DNA of 64,000 nt from Rhodospirillales bacterium (GCA_017644185.1 JAEPMA010000007.1:1-64000); one strand, 5' to 3'. Shown: positions 1 through 8,680, counted from the first letter of the stretch. A program made the numbers and translations. Notes: generated by a model from the sequence alone, not told the origin.

Positions 1-34
1 CGAAAACGCCGAAGGGTAGCTCATTATACTATCC

Positions 35-120
35 CGTCGTCCTGAACTTGATTCAGGACCCATACCATCGATTGAGAACCGGCGTTTCATGGGCCCTGAA
101 TCAAGTTCAGGGTGACGGGG
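35..120. repeat. Dispersed palindromic repeat, family A (inverted pair)
   Basis: Two inverted copies of one sequence face each other: CCTGAACTTGATTCAGGACC at 41-60 and its near reverse complement at 91-112, which runs on into GGTGACGGG. Each arm is itself a small palindrome. The same element recurs at 45855-45940 and 47271-47361, always between genes, so it is a dispersed intergenic repeat (REP-like) rather than part of a gene. Confidence 0.8.
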
Positions 121-168
121 TGCGATCAGGGTGACGGGGTGCGACCAGGCTTACGGGGTGCGTTCAGG
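112..168. repeat. 19-bp tandem repeat, three copies
   Basis: Three head-to-tail 19-bp units lie at 112-130, 131-149 and 150-168. Units 1 and 2 differ at one base (GATCAGG versus GACCAGG); unit 3 is more diverged but keeps ACGGGGTGCG and CAGG. They extend the right arm of the family A repeat, so they probably arose by slippage from its GGTGACGGG tail. Confidence 0.75.
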
Positions 169-195
169 ACGGGAAGGATAAGCCGTTTGCGAGGC

Positions 196-627
196 TCAAA
201 CCGACTTGCGTTTAGGGACCATGACGTTGATCGGGCCGTCTTCGATTTTCTTGATCGCCGGGTTTTCGACGGCGGGCTCCATCGCTTTCGCCAGATATTT
301 GAGCACGCCCCCCTGGCGCTCTTTCAAGATCGGCGACCAGGTCACGAACAGGCCGCCGTTCACTTCGTAACTTGAAATGTCGTCGTCCTCGGCGGCGCGG
401 TCGATGGCGTGCCCCAGATTGTCGCTGGCGCCGATATACACCCACTGGGGTTTGACCCCCGAATGCCAGATCACATAAACGCCGGTCTGCCCGTTGAGCC
501 GCTCGGCTTCGGTGTCGAGCATCATCAGCCGGTGAAACTTGCCGTGACGGTTGCGCGCCCATTCCGGGTCCAGCGGCGGTCCGTCATAGGCCGCGGCCGG
601 CTTTTTCTTTTTGAAACGCCCGAGCAT
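196..627 (-). CDS. GIY-YIG-like fold protein, probably catalytically inactive
   Basis: Protein of 143 aa. Seen: a GVY at about residues 49-51 followed 12 residues later by YIG at 64-66, the spacing of a GIY-YIG nuclease core. The usual Arg a few residues after YIG is absent (the segment reads ASDNLGHAIDR) and no clear catalytic Glu precedes the C-terminal MEPAVENP. I infer a GIY-YIG fold without nuclease activity. The frame is open to 714, with other ATGs at 642 and 714. I chose 627 because GGGGAAG lies about 8 bases upstream and the protein then begins with the basic stretch LGRFKKKK. It stands alone between a repeat and a divergent VOC gene. Confidence 0.65.
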   Translation of the reverse strand: MLGRFKKKKPAAAYDGPPLDPEWARNRHGKFHRLMMLDTEAERLNGQTGVYVIWHSGVKPQWVYIGASDNLGHAIDRAAEDDDISSYEVNGGLFVTWSPILKERQGGVLKYLAKAMEPAVENPAIKKIEDGPINVMVPKRKSV

Positions 628-808
628 GTTCTGCTTCCCCATGTTTCCCCAAGCGGCGGAGACCACCGTCCGCACACCATAGAAGATGATTTCGTAAAAA
701 ATCCATAACGGCAAAGAGCTTTCTCATTTCGCGAAAATAGTTTTCTCCAATGACGGTTTTGCGAAACCGGAATGACGCGCTATTTTGGCGGCACTTAGGG
801 AGGACGAC

Positions 809-1204
809 ATGAAGATCGACCGTATCGACCATTTCGTGCTGACGGTGCGAGACATCGGCGCGACATGCGATTTCTATGAACGTGCGCTTGGGATGACGCG
901 CGAGGTGTTCGGGGAGGGACGCACCGCCCTTAAATTCGGCCACCAGAAGATCAACCTGCACCCGGCGGGCCGTGAATACGAACCGAAAGCCGCCCATCCT
1001 TCGGCCGGCGGCGGCGATTTCTGCCTGATCACGCGCACCCCCATCGATGAGGTGGTGAAACACCTGAACGATGCCAACGTCGAGATCGAGCTGATGCCGT
1101 CTCAGCGCACAGGGGCCACGGGGCCGATCAATTCCATTTATTTCAGAGACCCGGACGGCAACCTGGTCGAGGTCTCCAACTACGCAGGTGAAACAGATGA
1201 CTGA
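809..1204 (+). CDS. VOC family protein (glyoxalase/dioxygenase superfamily)
   Basis: Protein of 131 aa, the usual length for a single vicinal-oxygen-chelate domain pair. It opens with IDHFVLTVRD, where His is the usual first metal ligand, and ends with DPDGNLVEVSNY, whose Glu is the usual last ligand. These proteins bind a divalent metal and act as lyases, isomerases or dioxygenases; the substrate cannot be told from sequence. The start is ATG 809, with AGGGAGG just upstream; an in-frame TTG at 785 is less likely. The stop overlaps the start of the CoA-transferase gene by 8 bases, so it is the first gene of a VOC / CoA-transferase / lyase operon and may act on the same metabolite. Confidence 0.85.
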   Translation: MKIDRIDHFVLTVRDIGATCDFYERALGMTREVFGEGRTALKFGHQKINLHPAGREYEPKAAHPSAGGGDFCLITRTPIDEVVKHLNDANVEIELMPSQRTGATGPINSIYFRDPDGNLVEVSNYAGETDD

Positions 1205-2444
1205 CGATAGCGACATTACCGGGCCCCTCTCGGGGCTTCGTATCCTCGAGCTGGGGCATTTCATTGCCGCACCTTTCTGTACCCGCGTGCTCGCCGACCT
1301 TGGCGCCGACGTCATCAAGGTGGAGCCACCCGGCAGGGGCGACCCGGTCCGGACCTGGGGCGCGATCCCGGATGGGGAGGCGTCATCGGTCTGGTGGTCG
1401 GTGCACGGCCGCAACAAACGCTGCGTGACGGCGGACCTGAAAAACCCGGAAGGCATCGATCTGGTCAAGAAGCTGATCAAGCACGCCGACGCGGTGGTCG
1501 AGAATTTCAAACCCGGGCAACTCGCCAAGTGGGGCCTCGGCCCCGAAGATATCAAAGCCGCCAACCCCGACGCGATCATCGTGCAGATATCGGGATACGG
1601 ACAGACCGGCCCTTATTCGAAGCGCGCCGCGTTCGGTGTGATCGGCGAGGCGGTGGGTGGGCTTCGTCACCTGAGCGGCTATCCGAAAGAGATCTCGGAC
1701 CTCCCCCCTGTGCGGGTGGGCGTGTCGATCGGCGACAGTATCGCCGGGCTTTACGGGGCCATCGGTCTGTTGGCGGCGTTGTTCGAAAAGAACGCCGGAC
1801 GCGGACGGCCGGGGCGCAAGGTCGACGTGGCGTTGACGGAGAGCATCCTGAGCATGCTGGAAGGCTGCCTGCCGGAATACGGTTATATGGACAAGGTGCG
1901 CCAGCCGCAGGGCTCGACCATTCCGACCGCGGCGCCGTCGAGCGCGTATCCGTCGAAGGACGGGCGCTGGTTTATCATCGGCGCCAACTCGAACGCCTTG
2001 TTCGCCAAACTGTGCGAGGTGATGGAGCGGCCCGACATGGCGGCGGACCCGCGTTACGTCGACAACCCGAACCGGGTGAAGCATATGCAGATCCTCGACG
2101 CGGAGATCGGCGAATGGACGAAGCGGTTCACCCTGGATGAACTTGAAAAGCTGATTTCCGACGCCGACATCCCGTCCAGCCGGATTTACGATATGGCGGA
2201 TGTCGCCGCCGACGAACAGTTCATCGAGCGGGGCATGGTCAAACCGTTCAACGACGCACGGTTGGGCGACGTTCTGCATCCGGGCGTCGTCCCTTTGATG
2301 AATGACGGTGACGACGACAAAACGGGTGGCGGCATCAAATGGGCCGGCCCCGATATCGGCGAACACAATGAAGACGTATTGAAGGGTGTGCTCGGTCTGG
2401 ACGCGGCCGAGATCGAACGCCTGAAAAAGGAGAACGTGATATGA
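1197..2444 (+). CDS. CaiB/BaiF (family III) CoA-transferase
   Basis: Protein of 415 aa, full length for the family. The N-terminus shows the typical block LSGLRILELGHFIAAPFCTRVLADLGADVIKVEPP. split as LSGLRILELGHF then ADLGADVIKVEPP. The expected catalytic Asp is seen at residue 180 in SIGDSIAG. Family III enzymes move CoA between carboxylic acids through an aspartyl-CoA intermediate. The start is ATG 1197 with AGGTGA upstream, inside the end of the VOC gene; the stop overlaps the next ATG (ATGA). Its partner is an HMG-CoA-lyase-like gene. This suggests activation of a 3-hydroxy-3-methylglutarate-type diacid before cleavage, as in mammalian SUGCT (inference). Confidence 0.92.
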   Translation: MTDDSDITGPLSGLRILELGHFIAAPFCTRVLADLGADVIKVEPPGRGDPVRTWGAIPDGEASSVWWSVHGRNKRCVTADLKNPEGIDLVKKLIKHADAVVENFKPGQLAKWGLGPEDIKAANPDAIIVQISGYGQTGPYSKRAAFGVIGEAVGGLRHLSGYPKEISDLPPVRVGVSIGDSIAGLYGAIGLLAALFEKNAGRGRPGRKVDVALTESILSMLEGCLPEYGYMDKVRQPQGSTIPTAAPSSAYPSKDGRWFIIGANSNALFAKLCEVMERPDMAADPRYVDNPNRVKHMQILDAEIGEWTKRFTLDELEKLISDADIPSSRIYDMADVAADEQFIERGMVKPFNDARLGDVLHPGVVPLMNDGDDDKTGGGIKWAGPDIGEHNEDVLKGVLGLDAAEIERLKKENVI

Positions 2445-3364
2445 GCAAGGACCCCGTGATTTTGTGCGATGTCGCACCCCGCGACGGTTTTCAGGTGGTG
2501 CCGACGTGGATCCCGACGGAAACCAAGATCCGCGTGATCGAGGGCTTGGCCGCCGCCGGCATGAAGCGGATTGAGGCGGGGGCGTTCGTTTCCCCGAAAC
2601 ATGTCCCGCAGATGGCGGACACGGCGGAAGTCCATGCGAAAGTGAACATCCCCGAAAGTACATCGTTAACGGCGCTGACGCCCAATTTACGAGGCGCCCA
2701 AAACGCCTTCGACGCGGGATGCCCGGACATCGGCTATGTGTTCTCGGTCTCGGAAAGCCATAACAAGTCGAACGTGCGACGCCCGGTCGCCGCCTCCATC
2801 GAGGAACTCGGACTGGTGATCGAGGCGGGCAAGGACGTCGAGGGCTTCAAGCTCCGCGTCAACGCGGCGACGTCGTTCGACTGCCCGTTCGAGGGCCGGA
2901 TCGACGAGGACGCGGTCTATCGTTGCATCGAGCAGGTGCTGGCCTTCGACTATCCGGTCGAGATCGGCCTTTGCGACACGACGGGAAGGGCGCTGCCCGA
3001 CCATGTCGCGGGTCTCTGCGCAGGCGCCATCGAGCGGTTCTCGGGCGGTGTCGCGAACTGGGCCTATCACGGTCACGACACGTTCGGTCTCGGGGTCGCC
3101 AACGCGCTCTATGCTTACGATGCGGGTGTCAGGGTGTTTGACGCATCGGTCGCGGGGCTTGGTGGGTGTCCGTTCGCTCCCGGCGCGACGGGAAACACGG
3201 CGTCGGAAGACCTGGTGTTCACGTTCGAACACATGGGCATCGATACGGGTGTCGATCTCGCCAAATTGTTGGATGTCGCCGAGGAAGTCGCGGCCCTTCC
3301 CGATACCGACACCGGTGGGCATATCCGTATCGTGCCCCGTAAGCGGGTGCTGGACGCGGCGTGA
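2441..3364 (+). CDS. Hydroxymethylglutaryl-CoA lyase-like enzyme
   Basis: Protein of 307 aa, the normal length of HMG-CoA lyase. Seen: DVAPRDGFQ near the N-terminus (metal-binding Asp and catalytic Arg), GLCDTTG, the metal ligand pair in YHGHDTFG, and the family signature SVAGLGGCPFAPGATGN carrying the active-site Cys. The enzyme would cleave 3-hydroxy-3-methylglutaryl-CoA, or a close analogue, to acetoacetate and acetyl-CoA. It is translationally coupled (ATGA) to the CoA-transferase. Relatives accept other 3-hydroxyacyl-CoAs, so the substrate is not certain. A family F repeat follows immediately. Confidence 0.88.
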   Translation: MSKDPVILCDVAPRDGFQVVPTWIPTETKIRVIEGLAAAGMKRIEAGAFVSPKHVPQMADTAEVHAKVNIPESTSLTALTPNLRGAQNAFDAGCPDIGYVFSVSESHNKSNVRRPVAASIEELGLVIEAGKDVEGFKLRVNAATSFDCPFEGRIDEDAVYRCIEQVLAFDYPVEIGLCDTTGRALPDHVAGLCAGAIERFSGGVANWAYHGHDTFGLGVANALYAYDAGVRVFDASVAGLGGCPFAPGATGNTASEDLVFTFEHMGIDTGVDLAKLLDVAEEVAALPDTDTGGHIRIVPRKRVLDAA

Positions 3365-3371
3365 GGGAAGG

Positions 3372-3458
3372 CCCCTCACCCTCCCACGCGCTGACGCGCG
3401 CGCGCCCCTCCCTCTCCGTGGGGAGAGGGTGGCGAGCACAGCGAGCCGGGTGAGGGGG
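3372..3458. repeat. Dispersed palindromic repeat, family F
   Basis: Long imperfect inverted repeat that begins CCCCTCACCC and ends GGGTGAGGGGG, with inner arms CCCTCTCC and GGAGAGGG. Related copies are at 17340-17435, 25163-25271 and 45788-45837. Here its right arm runs straight into the start of the LysR gene. Confidence 0.8.
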
Positions 3459-3505
3459 ATGCCATCGACTTCGATCTGATCACGCTCCGGCTTCTGGAAT
3501 CCGCC

Positions 3506-4363
3506 GTGCGGCTGGGCTCGATCTCGGCGGCGGCGGACGAACAGCACATCGCCGTTTCCGCCGTCAGCCGGCGGTTGAGCGATCTCGAACATCGATTGGG
3601 GACAGCGGTCCTTTATAGAAAGGGTCGGGGGGTGGAGCCGACGCCCGCGGGTCAGGTCCTGCTCAGGCACGCCGAAAACCTGCTCGACCTCGCCGGACGC
3701 GCGGCCCACGAAATGTCGGATTTCGCCGAGGGCAGCCGCGGAAATGTGCGCCTGGCCGCCAACCCGTCGGCGGTGCACCAGTTCCTGCCCGATGTCCTCG
3801 CCCAATTCCGGACGGAGAACCCCAACATCCGCATCGCCCTCAAGGAGGCCGTTTCCGACGTCATCGTCGCCAACGTCGAGGACGGGCTGGTCGATGTCGG
3901 TATTTTCTCCGCCGCCGTCGACCACGCGAATATCGAAACGTTCGGGTATCTCAGTGACCGGCTGTCGGTGGTGGTGCCCGACGGTCATCCGCTTGTGTCT
4001 GAGAAAGCCGTGACGGTCGCCGATCTGTTACCGTTCCCGCATGTGGCGTTGGCGGACGGCAGTTCGTTGTTCGCGGTGATCGCGGGGGCGGCCCGCGACC
4101 TGGGTGGTGAACTCGACGTCGCCGTCAGCGTGCGCAGCTTCGACGGTGTCCGGCGGATGGTGGCGCGGGGGCTTGGGGTGGCTGTCCTGCCCTTAGGGGT
4201 GACCGCCCCTTACGCCGAAAGTGACGGGCTTGCGGTGGTCGAACTTGATGAAGAATGGGCGGAGCGCGGCTTTCTGATCGGGGTGCGCGAACGCAAGGCG
4301 CTGTCGGGCGCGGCGGAGCGGTTCCTCGCACATGTGCTTGCGTCGGCCGACGTCGGGAATTGA
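3506..4363 (+). CDS. LysR family transcriptional regulator (start codon uncertain)
   Basis: LysR-type regulator: winged helix-turn-helix (ISAAADEQHIAVSAVSRR region) followed by a periplasmic-binding-like effector domain. From GTG 3506 the protein is 285 aa, but that start removes helix 1. Codons from 3464 read IDFDLITLRLLESA, exactly what a LysR N-terminus should be, and the frame stays open up to a stop at 3392. No ATG, GTG or TTG lies in that stretch. The ATG at 3459 is out of frame. So the true start is either the ATC at 3464, preceded by GAGGGGG, or was damaged where the family F repeat abuts the gene. It probably regulates the preceding operon (inference). Confidence 0.85.
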   Translation: MRLGSISAAADEQHIAVSAVSRRLSDLEHRLGTAVLYRKGRGVEPTPAGQVLLRHAENLLDLAGRAAHEMSDFAEGSRGNVRLAANPSAVHQFLPDVLAQFRTENPNIRIALKEAVSDVIVANVEDGLVDVGIFSAAVDHANIETFGYLSDRLSVVVPDGHPLVSEKAVTVADLLPFPHVALADGSSLFAVIAGAARDLGGELDVAVSVRSFDGVRRMVARGLGVAVLPLGVTAPYAESDGLAVVELDEEWAERGFLIGVRERKALSGAAERFLAHVLASADVGN

Positions 4364-4405
4364 TTTACGGCGGTGCGTTCTTACATGTCAGCGGATACGG
4401 ATTGT

Positions 4406-5293
4406 ATGAGCGCGCGCATGCCCAAACCCCACCTGCCATCTTTGATCCTCCGCCTTACAGGCGCGTTCTTTATCCTGCTTGCGCTCTCCGCGTGCTCCAG
4501 CGTCAAACTGTTTTACGGGTTTGCCGACAACGCGCTGGAGAGCCGGGCTGAGCAGTATCTCGATCTTGACGCGGCGGACGAGAAGCTTGTCCGCGAAGAG
4601 GTCGCGCGCCTGGTCGCCTGGCACCGGACGGCGATGTTGCCGCGTTACGCAGCCTTCCTGAACCGTCAGGCGGACACCAACGATAAAGGCCCGTGGCGCC
4701 GCGAAGACGTCGCCGCCGCGTTCACCGAATTCCGGGTGCTTTTGGATGATACCGTCGCCGGTGCCGCACCCTATATCTCGCGTGTCCTGGCCCGCCACAC
4801 CGCCCCTTCGAAGGTCGATCATCTTGAAGCGCAGATGGCGGCTTATATCGCCGAAGAACGCCTCGAAGAACAGGAGGCGCCTTTCGATGAGTTGCTGGAA
4901 CAGAGGGTCGACCGCCGGGTCGCAAATCTGGAGCGCTTTATCGGCCCGTTGCGTGACGATCAGGTCGAGATCGTACGCCTGCATACGCGGCCGACCGTCG
5001 GTGACCGGATGTTATGGCTCGATCAACTGGAAAAGCGCCAGCGCGCACTTGCCGATTATTTGCGGCGCGATCCGGCATCGGCGGCCCTGGCGGCGTTCGT
5101 CTACCAGCTGGTGCTGCGCGGCTACGACATCGTCGATCCGTCTTATAAGAATGTATCGGCGGCACGCTGGCGTAAACTCGAAGCACTGTATGCCGACGTG
5201 ATGGCGTCTTTGAGCGAAGAACAGCGACTTAATCTCTCCCGAACGCTGCGTGGCTACGCAAAAGATATCCTGGAACTCGCTGCCGGCGAATGA
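4406..5293 (+). CDS. DUF6279-type lipoprotein
   Basis: About 295 aa. A hydrophobic segment followed by LSACSS gives a type II signal peptide, so the mature protein should be lipidated at that Cys and anchored to a membrane facing the periplasm. The rest is predominantly helical and charged, with KLFYGFADNALE just after the lipobox, which is typical of the DUF6279 family. No enzymatic motif is visible. ATGs at 4385, 4406 and 4418 are all possible starts; none has a strong ribosome site. It is a stand-alone gene in the direction of the LysR gene. Confidence 0.8.
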   Translation: MSARMPKPHLPSLILRLTGAFFILLALSACSSVKLFYGFADNALESRAEQYLDLDAADEKLVREEVARLVAWHRTAMLPRYAAFLNRQADTNDKGPWRREDVAAAFTEFRVLLDDTVAGAAPYISRVLARHTAPSKVDHLEAQMAAYIAEERLEEQEAPFDELLEQRVDRRVANLERFIGPLRDDQVEIVRLHTRPTVGDRMLWLDQLEKRQRALADYLRRDPASAALAAFVYQLVLRGYDIVDPSYKNVSAARWRKLEALYADVMASLSEEQRLNLSRTLRGYAKDILELAAGE

Positions 5294-5378
5294 ACGGCGC
5301 TCAACCGGTTTAACCATTCCCGCGTGCCAAGGCGGATTTCGTTTGCTAGAAGATTCCCGCACTTCCGGGGGGACGTTC

Positions 5379-6152
5379 TTGGAAAACATCATATCGATCT
5401 TGATCGACGGCACCGGCCTCGACATCTGGGGCTTTGCGATCATGTGCGCGGTGTCGTTCGGCGGCAGCTTCATCACGGCCTCGCTCGGTCTGGGGGGCGG
5501 GCTTCTGGTGATGGCGACGATGGCGTCGTTGCTCCCCCCGCAGGTGCTGATCCCGCTGCACGGGATCGTGCAACTGGGATCGAACGCCGGGCGGGCGGCG
5601 ATCATGCGCGCCCATATCCTCAAACACGTCATTCCCCCGTTTCTGATCGGAACGGTCATTGGTGCTGCGATCGGCGGCAACCTGGTGGTGACGTTGCCGA
5701 CAGCGTTGCTGCAGTTGGTGTTGGGGGTGTTCGTGCTTTATGCGACGTGGGGACCCAAATTGAAGACGGCGAAGCCGGGTAAGAAGGCGTTCTTCGGGAT
5801 CGGCTTGTTCGGGTCGTTGGTGACGATGTTCGTCGGCGCCACGGGGCCATTGGTGGCCCCCTTCGCGGCGGCGGCGGGCGAGAAACGCCAGGAAGTGGTG
5901 GCGACGCATGCGTCCATGATGACGATTCAGCACGGCTTCAAGATCATCACGTTCGGGATTTTGGGGTTCGCGTTCGGCCCATATATTCCGCTGTTGTGCG
6001 GTCTGCTCGCGTGCGGGTTTATCGGCACGTGGGTCGGTAAGCATATGCTGAACGCCTTACCCGAAAAAGCGTTCCGGATCGGCCTCAAGACGCTGATCAC
6101 GGTGTTGGCGATCCGCCTGCTGTTCAAGGGGCTCGAGGGCTGGCTGGGGTAA
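5379..6152 (+). CDS. TauE/SafE family membrane transporter
   Basis: About 257 aa with seven to eight hydrophobic segments; repeated glycine-rich stretches such as GGSFITASLGLGGGLLV and VGATGPLVAPF match the duplicated TauE/SafE motif. The family moves sulfite, sulfonates or other small anions across the inner membrane; substrate unknown here. The start chosen is TTG 5379, because GGGGGGAC lies about 7 bases upstream. The frame is open back to 5250, inside the end of the lipoprotein gene, but that extension has no membrane or domain character. Confidence 0.85.
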   Translation: MENIISILIDGTGLDIWGFAIMCAVSFGGSFITASLGLGGGLLVMATMASLLPPQVLIPLHGIVQLGSNAGRAAIMRAHILKHVIPPFLIGTVIGAAIGGNLVVTLPTALLQLVLGVFVLYATWGPKLKTAKPGKKAFFGIGLFGSLVTMFVGATGPLVAPFAAAAGEKRQEVVATHASMMTIQHGFKIITFGILGFAFGPYIPLLCGLLACGFIGTWVGKHMLNALPEKAFRIGLKTLITVLAIRLLFKGLEGWLG

Positions 6153-6159
6153 CATGCGA

Positions 6160-6283
6160 TGTTCCCCGGTCGGAGCACGGCATCGCCGCTGCGAACAGCC
6201 GGGGCCCATGTCCGACCGGCACGTTGATGCCTCGATAGGTCCGGATCGGCCCTGCGGTCTGTCCGGGAAACAACTGCTTATTT
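6160..6283. repeat. Dispersed repeat, family G
   Basis: GC-rich inverted-repeat stretch ending with GGCCCTGCGGTCTGTCCGGG. A related copy is at 9320-9440, ending GGCCCTGCGGCCGTCCGGG. Both sit just downstream of genes. Nothing else was seen in this spacer. Confidence 0.6.
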
Positions 6284-6285
6284 AA

Positions 6286-6516
6286 TTAGGCCGCGTCCGG
6301 CCGCTGTGTTGCGAGATGCCGACGTCCCTTGTCGGTGATGGCCACCATGAGGCCGTCCGGCGAAACGCGCTTTTCGATGAACCCCGCATCGACGGAATCC
6401 TCCCACACCGTCAGCCTGGGACACGACGTGCGCCACGCATCCATCACATCCTGATAGGGTTTGGGGGCCGGCTTCAGCCAGGCCAGAAGGTCGAGAACCA
6501 GATCGCCGTTATCCAT
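6286..6516 (-). CDS. Small conserved protein of unknown function
   Basis: Protein of 76 aa with no signal peptide or membrane segment. It contains AWRTSCPRLTVWEDSVDAG and a C-terminal SPDGLMVAITDKGRRHL, which reads like the wing of a small winged-helix domain. I recall similar short proteins in other proteobacteria, but no function. A GGAGG ribosome site lies about 7 bases before the ATG. It is followed by a family G repeat and preceded, on the same strand, by the M24 peptidase gene. Confidence 0.75.
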   Translation of the reverse strand: MDNGDLVLDLLAWLKPAPKPYQDVMDAWRTSCPRLTVWEDSVDAGFIEKRVSPDGLMVAITDKGRRHLATQRPDAA

Positions 6517-6576
6517 AACCGCCTCCGTTCCGGATTCCGGAAATCTTAGACCGACCCGGCTTTCCGGAAAAGAAGT

Positions 6577-8619
6577 TCAGGCGCGCGGCACCTTCAACGG
6601 CTTGGTCGCTTTCTGGAGCCACGCCTTCACGGTCTTGTCCAATTTCTTCTCAAGGGATTTCCTGACCCACGCGTGATAGCCGTTGATCCATTCGATCTCG
6701 GCGCGATTGAGCAGTTTCGGCTCGATCAGGTTGAGATCGTAAGGCGCACACGTCAGCGTTTCGAAGCCGAGCAGCTTCCGTTCCCACCCCTTTTCGGGTT
6801 TGACCGTCGTCACCATCACCAGGTTTTCGATGCGGATGCCGTAACCGCCGGATTTGTAGTAACCGGGCTCGTTGGAGACGACCATCCCCGGCTCAAGCGC
6901 GACGGTGCTGGGCGCTTTCGAAATCCGCTGCGGGCCTTCGTGCACACCCAGATAACTGCCGACCCCGTGACCGGTGCCGTGTTCGTAATCGAGGCCGATA
7001 TCCCAAAGGGGTTTGCGGGCCAGGGTATCCAGTTGCGAGCCGGATGTGCCTTCCGGGAATTTGGCGCGCGACAGCGCCAGGTGACCTTTGAGGACGCGGG
7101 TGTAGCGGTCCTTCATTTCCTGGGTCGGCTTGCCGATCGCGACCGTGCGCGTCACGTCCGTCGTCCCATCGAGGAACTGTCCGCCGCTGTCGACCAGAAG
7201 GAGCGAGCCCTTCTTCAGTTTCGCCGAAGATTTCTCCGACGCCCGGTAATGCACGATGGCGCCGTTCGAACCGTACCCGGCGATGGTCTGGAAGCTGGGT
7301 CCCCGGTGCAGGTCGAGTTCTTCACGCAACCCGTCGATTTTCAGGCCGACGTCCCATTCTGTGGTCTTGCCCCGGCCCGCCGATTTCTCCAGCCAGCAGA
7401 GGAATTCGCAAAGCGCGATGCCGTCCCTGAGATGCGCGTTACGCATCCCGTCCCGCTCGGTCTTGTTCTTGACCGCTTTCATCTGAAGGGTCGGGTCACG
7501 GGTGTCGACGATCTCGGCGCCCGCGGTTCTGAGCGTCATCGCGATCTTCGCCGGCGCCTGCATCAGGTCGACGCCGACCTTGAGGCCGCGGCTGCCGATG
7601 TGCGCCAGTTCGTCGGCGAGGGCTTCGGTCTCCATCACCACCACCTCGGGCCCGAAGTGGGTTTCGAGACCCGGGCTCATTTTTCGGGGGTCGGTGAACA
7701 GTTCGATACCGCCCTGCGCATGCACCACGGCAAAGGCGAGCGATACGGGCGTGCAGGGTACGTCCTGGCCGCGGATGTTCAACAACCACGCGATGGCGTC
7801 GGGCGCCGACAAGACGACCGAATCCAGGCCCGCGTCGTTCATCATGTCGACCAGGCGCTTGCGCTTTTTCTGCGAGGTTTCGCCCGAATACTTCTGCGGG
7901 TGCGCGACCATCGGCGTGATCGGGGCAGGCGGCTGGCCGTGCCAAACCGCATCGACGGGATTGTCCGGTTGCGCGATCAGATAAGCGCCGGCGCGCGTGC
8001 AGACATTCTCCAGCCGATTGCGCTCGTTGTCGGTGATCAGCCACGGATCGAAACCGACCCTCATCCCGTGCGAGAGATTCTCTGAAAGCCAGGTCCGGAT
8101 GTCCTTGTCGGCGGCGTGATGCGCCTCGAACTGTTTCGAGCTGACCTGCTTCTTGACTTGTAACGTGTAGCGGCCGTCGACGAACACGGCGGCTTTTCTG
8201 GCCATCACGGCGCAAGTCCCGGCGGAACCGGAAAACGCGGTCAGCCATTGCAGCCGTTCGGAGCGCTTGGCGACGAACTCGCCCTGGTGCTCATCCGCCT
8301 TGGGCACGATGAAAGCGTCGAGATCGCGGCGCTTCATTTCCTTGCGAAGCTCGGCGAGGCGCTCGGGGTCGGTGGTGCGGCGCGCGAGGCCGTCATCCAA
8401 CAACGTCGTGCGGATACGCTCGTTCAAATCTTTGAGGGCTTCGACGACGTCGTCGTCGCAACCGGGGGCAATCAACGAAATCCACGCGTTGTCGTCGCCG
8501 GCAGCGGGCGAGGCCAGCACACCCCGGAGAATCTCTCGGGCGCTGACCATATCAACACGTGCCCCGCTGTCGCGCAGCAGGCGGTCAAGATCACGATCTA
8601 GCTCGCGTCTATCGGTCAT
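6577..8619 (-). CDS. pepP: M24 family Xaa-Pro aminopeptidase
   Basis: Protein of 680 aa. It removes N-terminal residues that precede proline, in the cytosol, with a dinuclear metal centre. Seen: two creatinase-like N-terminal domains, then the pita-bread catalytic domain with metal ligands in LLVDSGGQ, GTTDVTRT, GTGHGVG, SNEPGYY and RIENL. Bacterial three-domain enzymes are normally about 600 aa. Here the usual N-terminus (RLAELRKEM) begins near residue 89, so there is an extra helical N-terminal stretch of about 85 residues starting TDRRELDRDLDRLL. A later start would need a codon near 8360 with no good ribosome site. The gene symbol marks the family, not proven orthology to E. coli pepP. 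Confidence 0.92.
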   Translation of the reverse strand: MTDRRELDRDLDRLLRDSGARVDMVSAREILRGVLASPAAGDDNAWISLIAPGCDDDVVEALKDLNERIRTTLLDDGLARRTTDPERLAELRKEMKRRDLDAFIVPKADEHQGEFVAKRSERLQWLTAFSGSAGTCAVMARKAAVFVDGRYTLQVKKQVSSKQFEAHHAADKDIRTWLSENLSHGMRVGFDPWLITDNERNRLENVCTRAGAYLIAQPDNPVDAVWHGQPPAPITPMVAHPQKYSGETSQKKRKRLVDMMNDAGLDSVVLSAPDAIAWLLNIRGQDVPCTPVSLAFAVVHAQGGIELFTDPRKMSPGLETHFGPEVVVMETEALADELAHIGSRGLKVGVDLMQAPAKIAMTLRTAGAEIVDTRDPTLQMKAVKNKTERDGMRNAHLRDGIALCEFLCWLEKSAGRGKTTEWDVGLKIDGLREELDLHRGPSFQTIAGYGSNGAIVHYRASEKSSAKLKKGSLLLVDSGGQFLDGTTDVTRTVAIGKPTQEMKDRYTRVLKGHLALSRAKFPEGTSGSQLDTLARKPLWDIGLDYEHGTGHGVGSYLGVHEGPQRISKAPSTVALEPGMVVSNEPGYYKSGGYGIRIENLVMVTTVKPEKGWERKLLGFETLTCAPYDLNLIEPKLLNRAEIEWINGYHAWVRKSLEKKLDKTVKAWLQKATKPLKVPRA

Positions 8620-8680
8620 AGCGCGGGAAGGCTAGGGGGCTTCAGGGGGCGACGCAAGCGTTATCTCATTTTGCATAGCT

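Noticed and set aside
1383-2663. Long minus-strand open frame (426 codons) opposite the CoA-transferase gene
   Set aside because: It mirrors the third-position GC bias of the real gene, has no ribosome site and its translation (many Arg, His, Val, Gly) shows no family.
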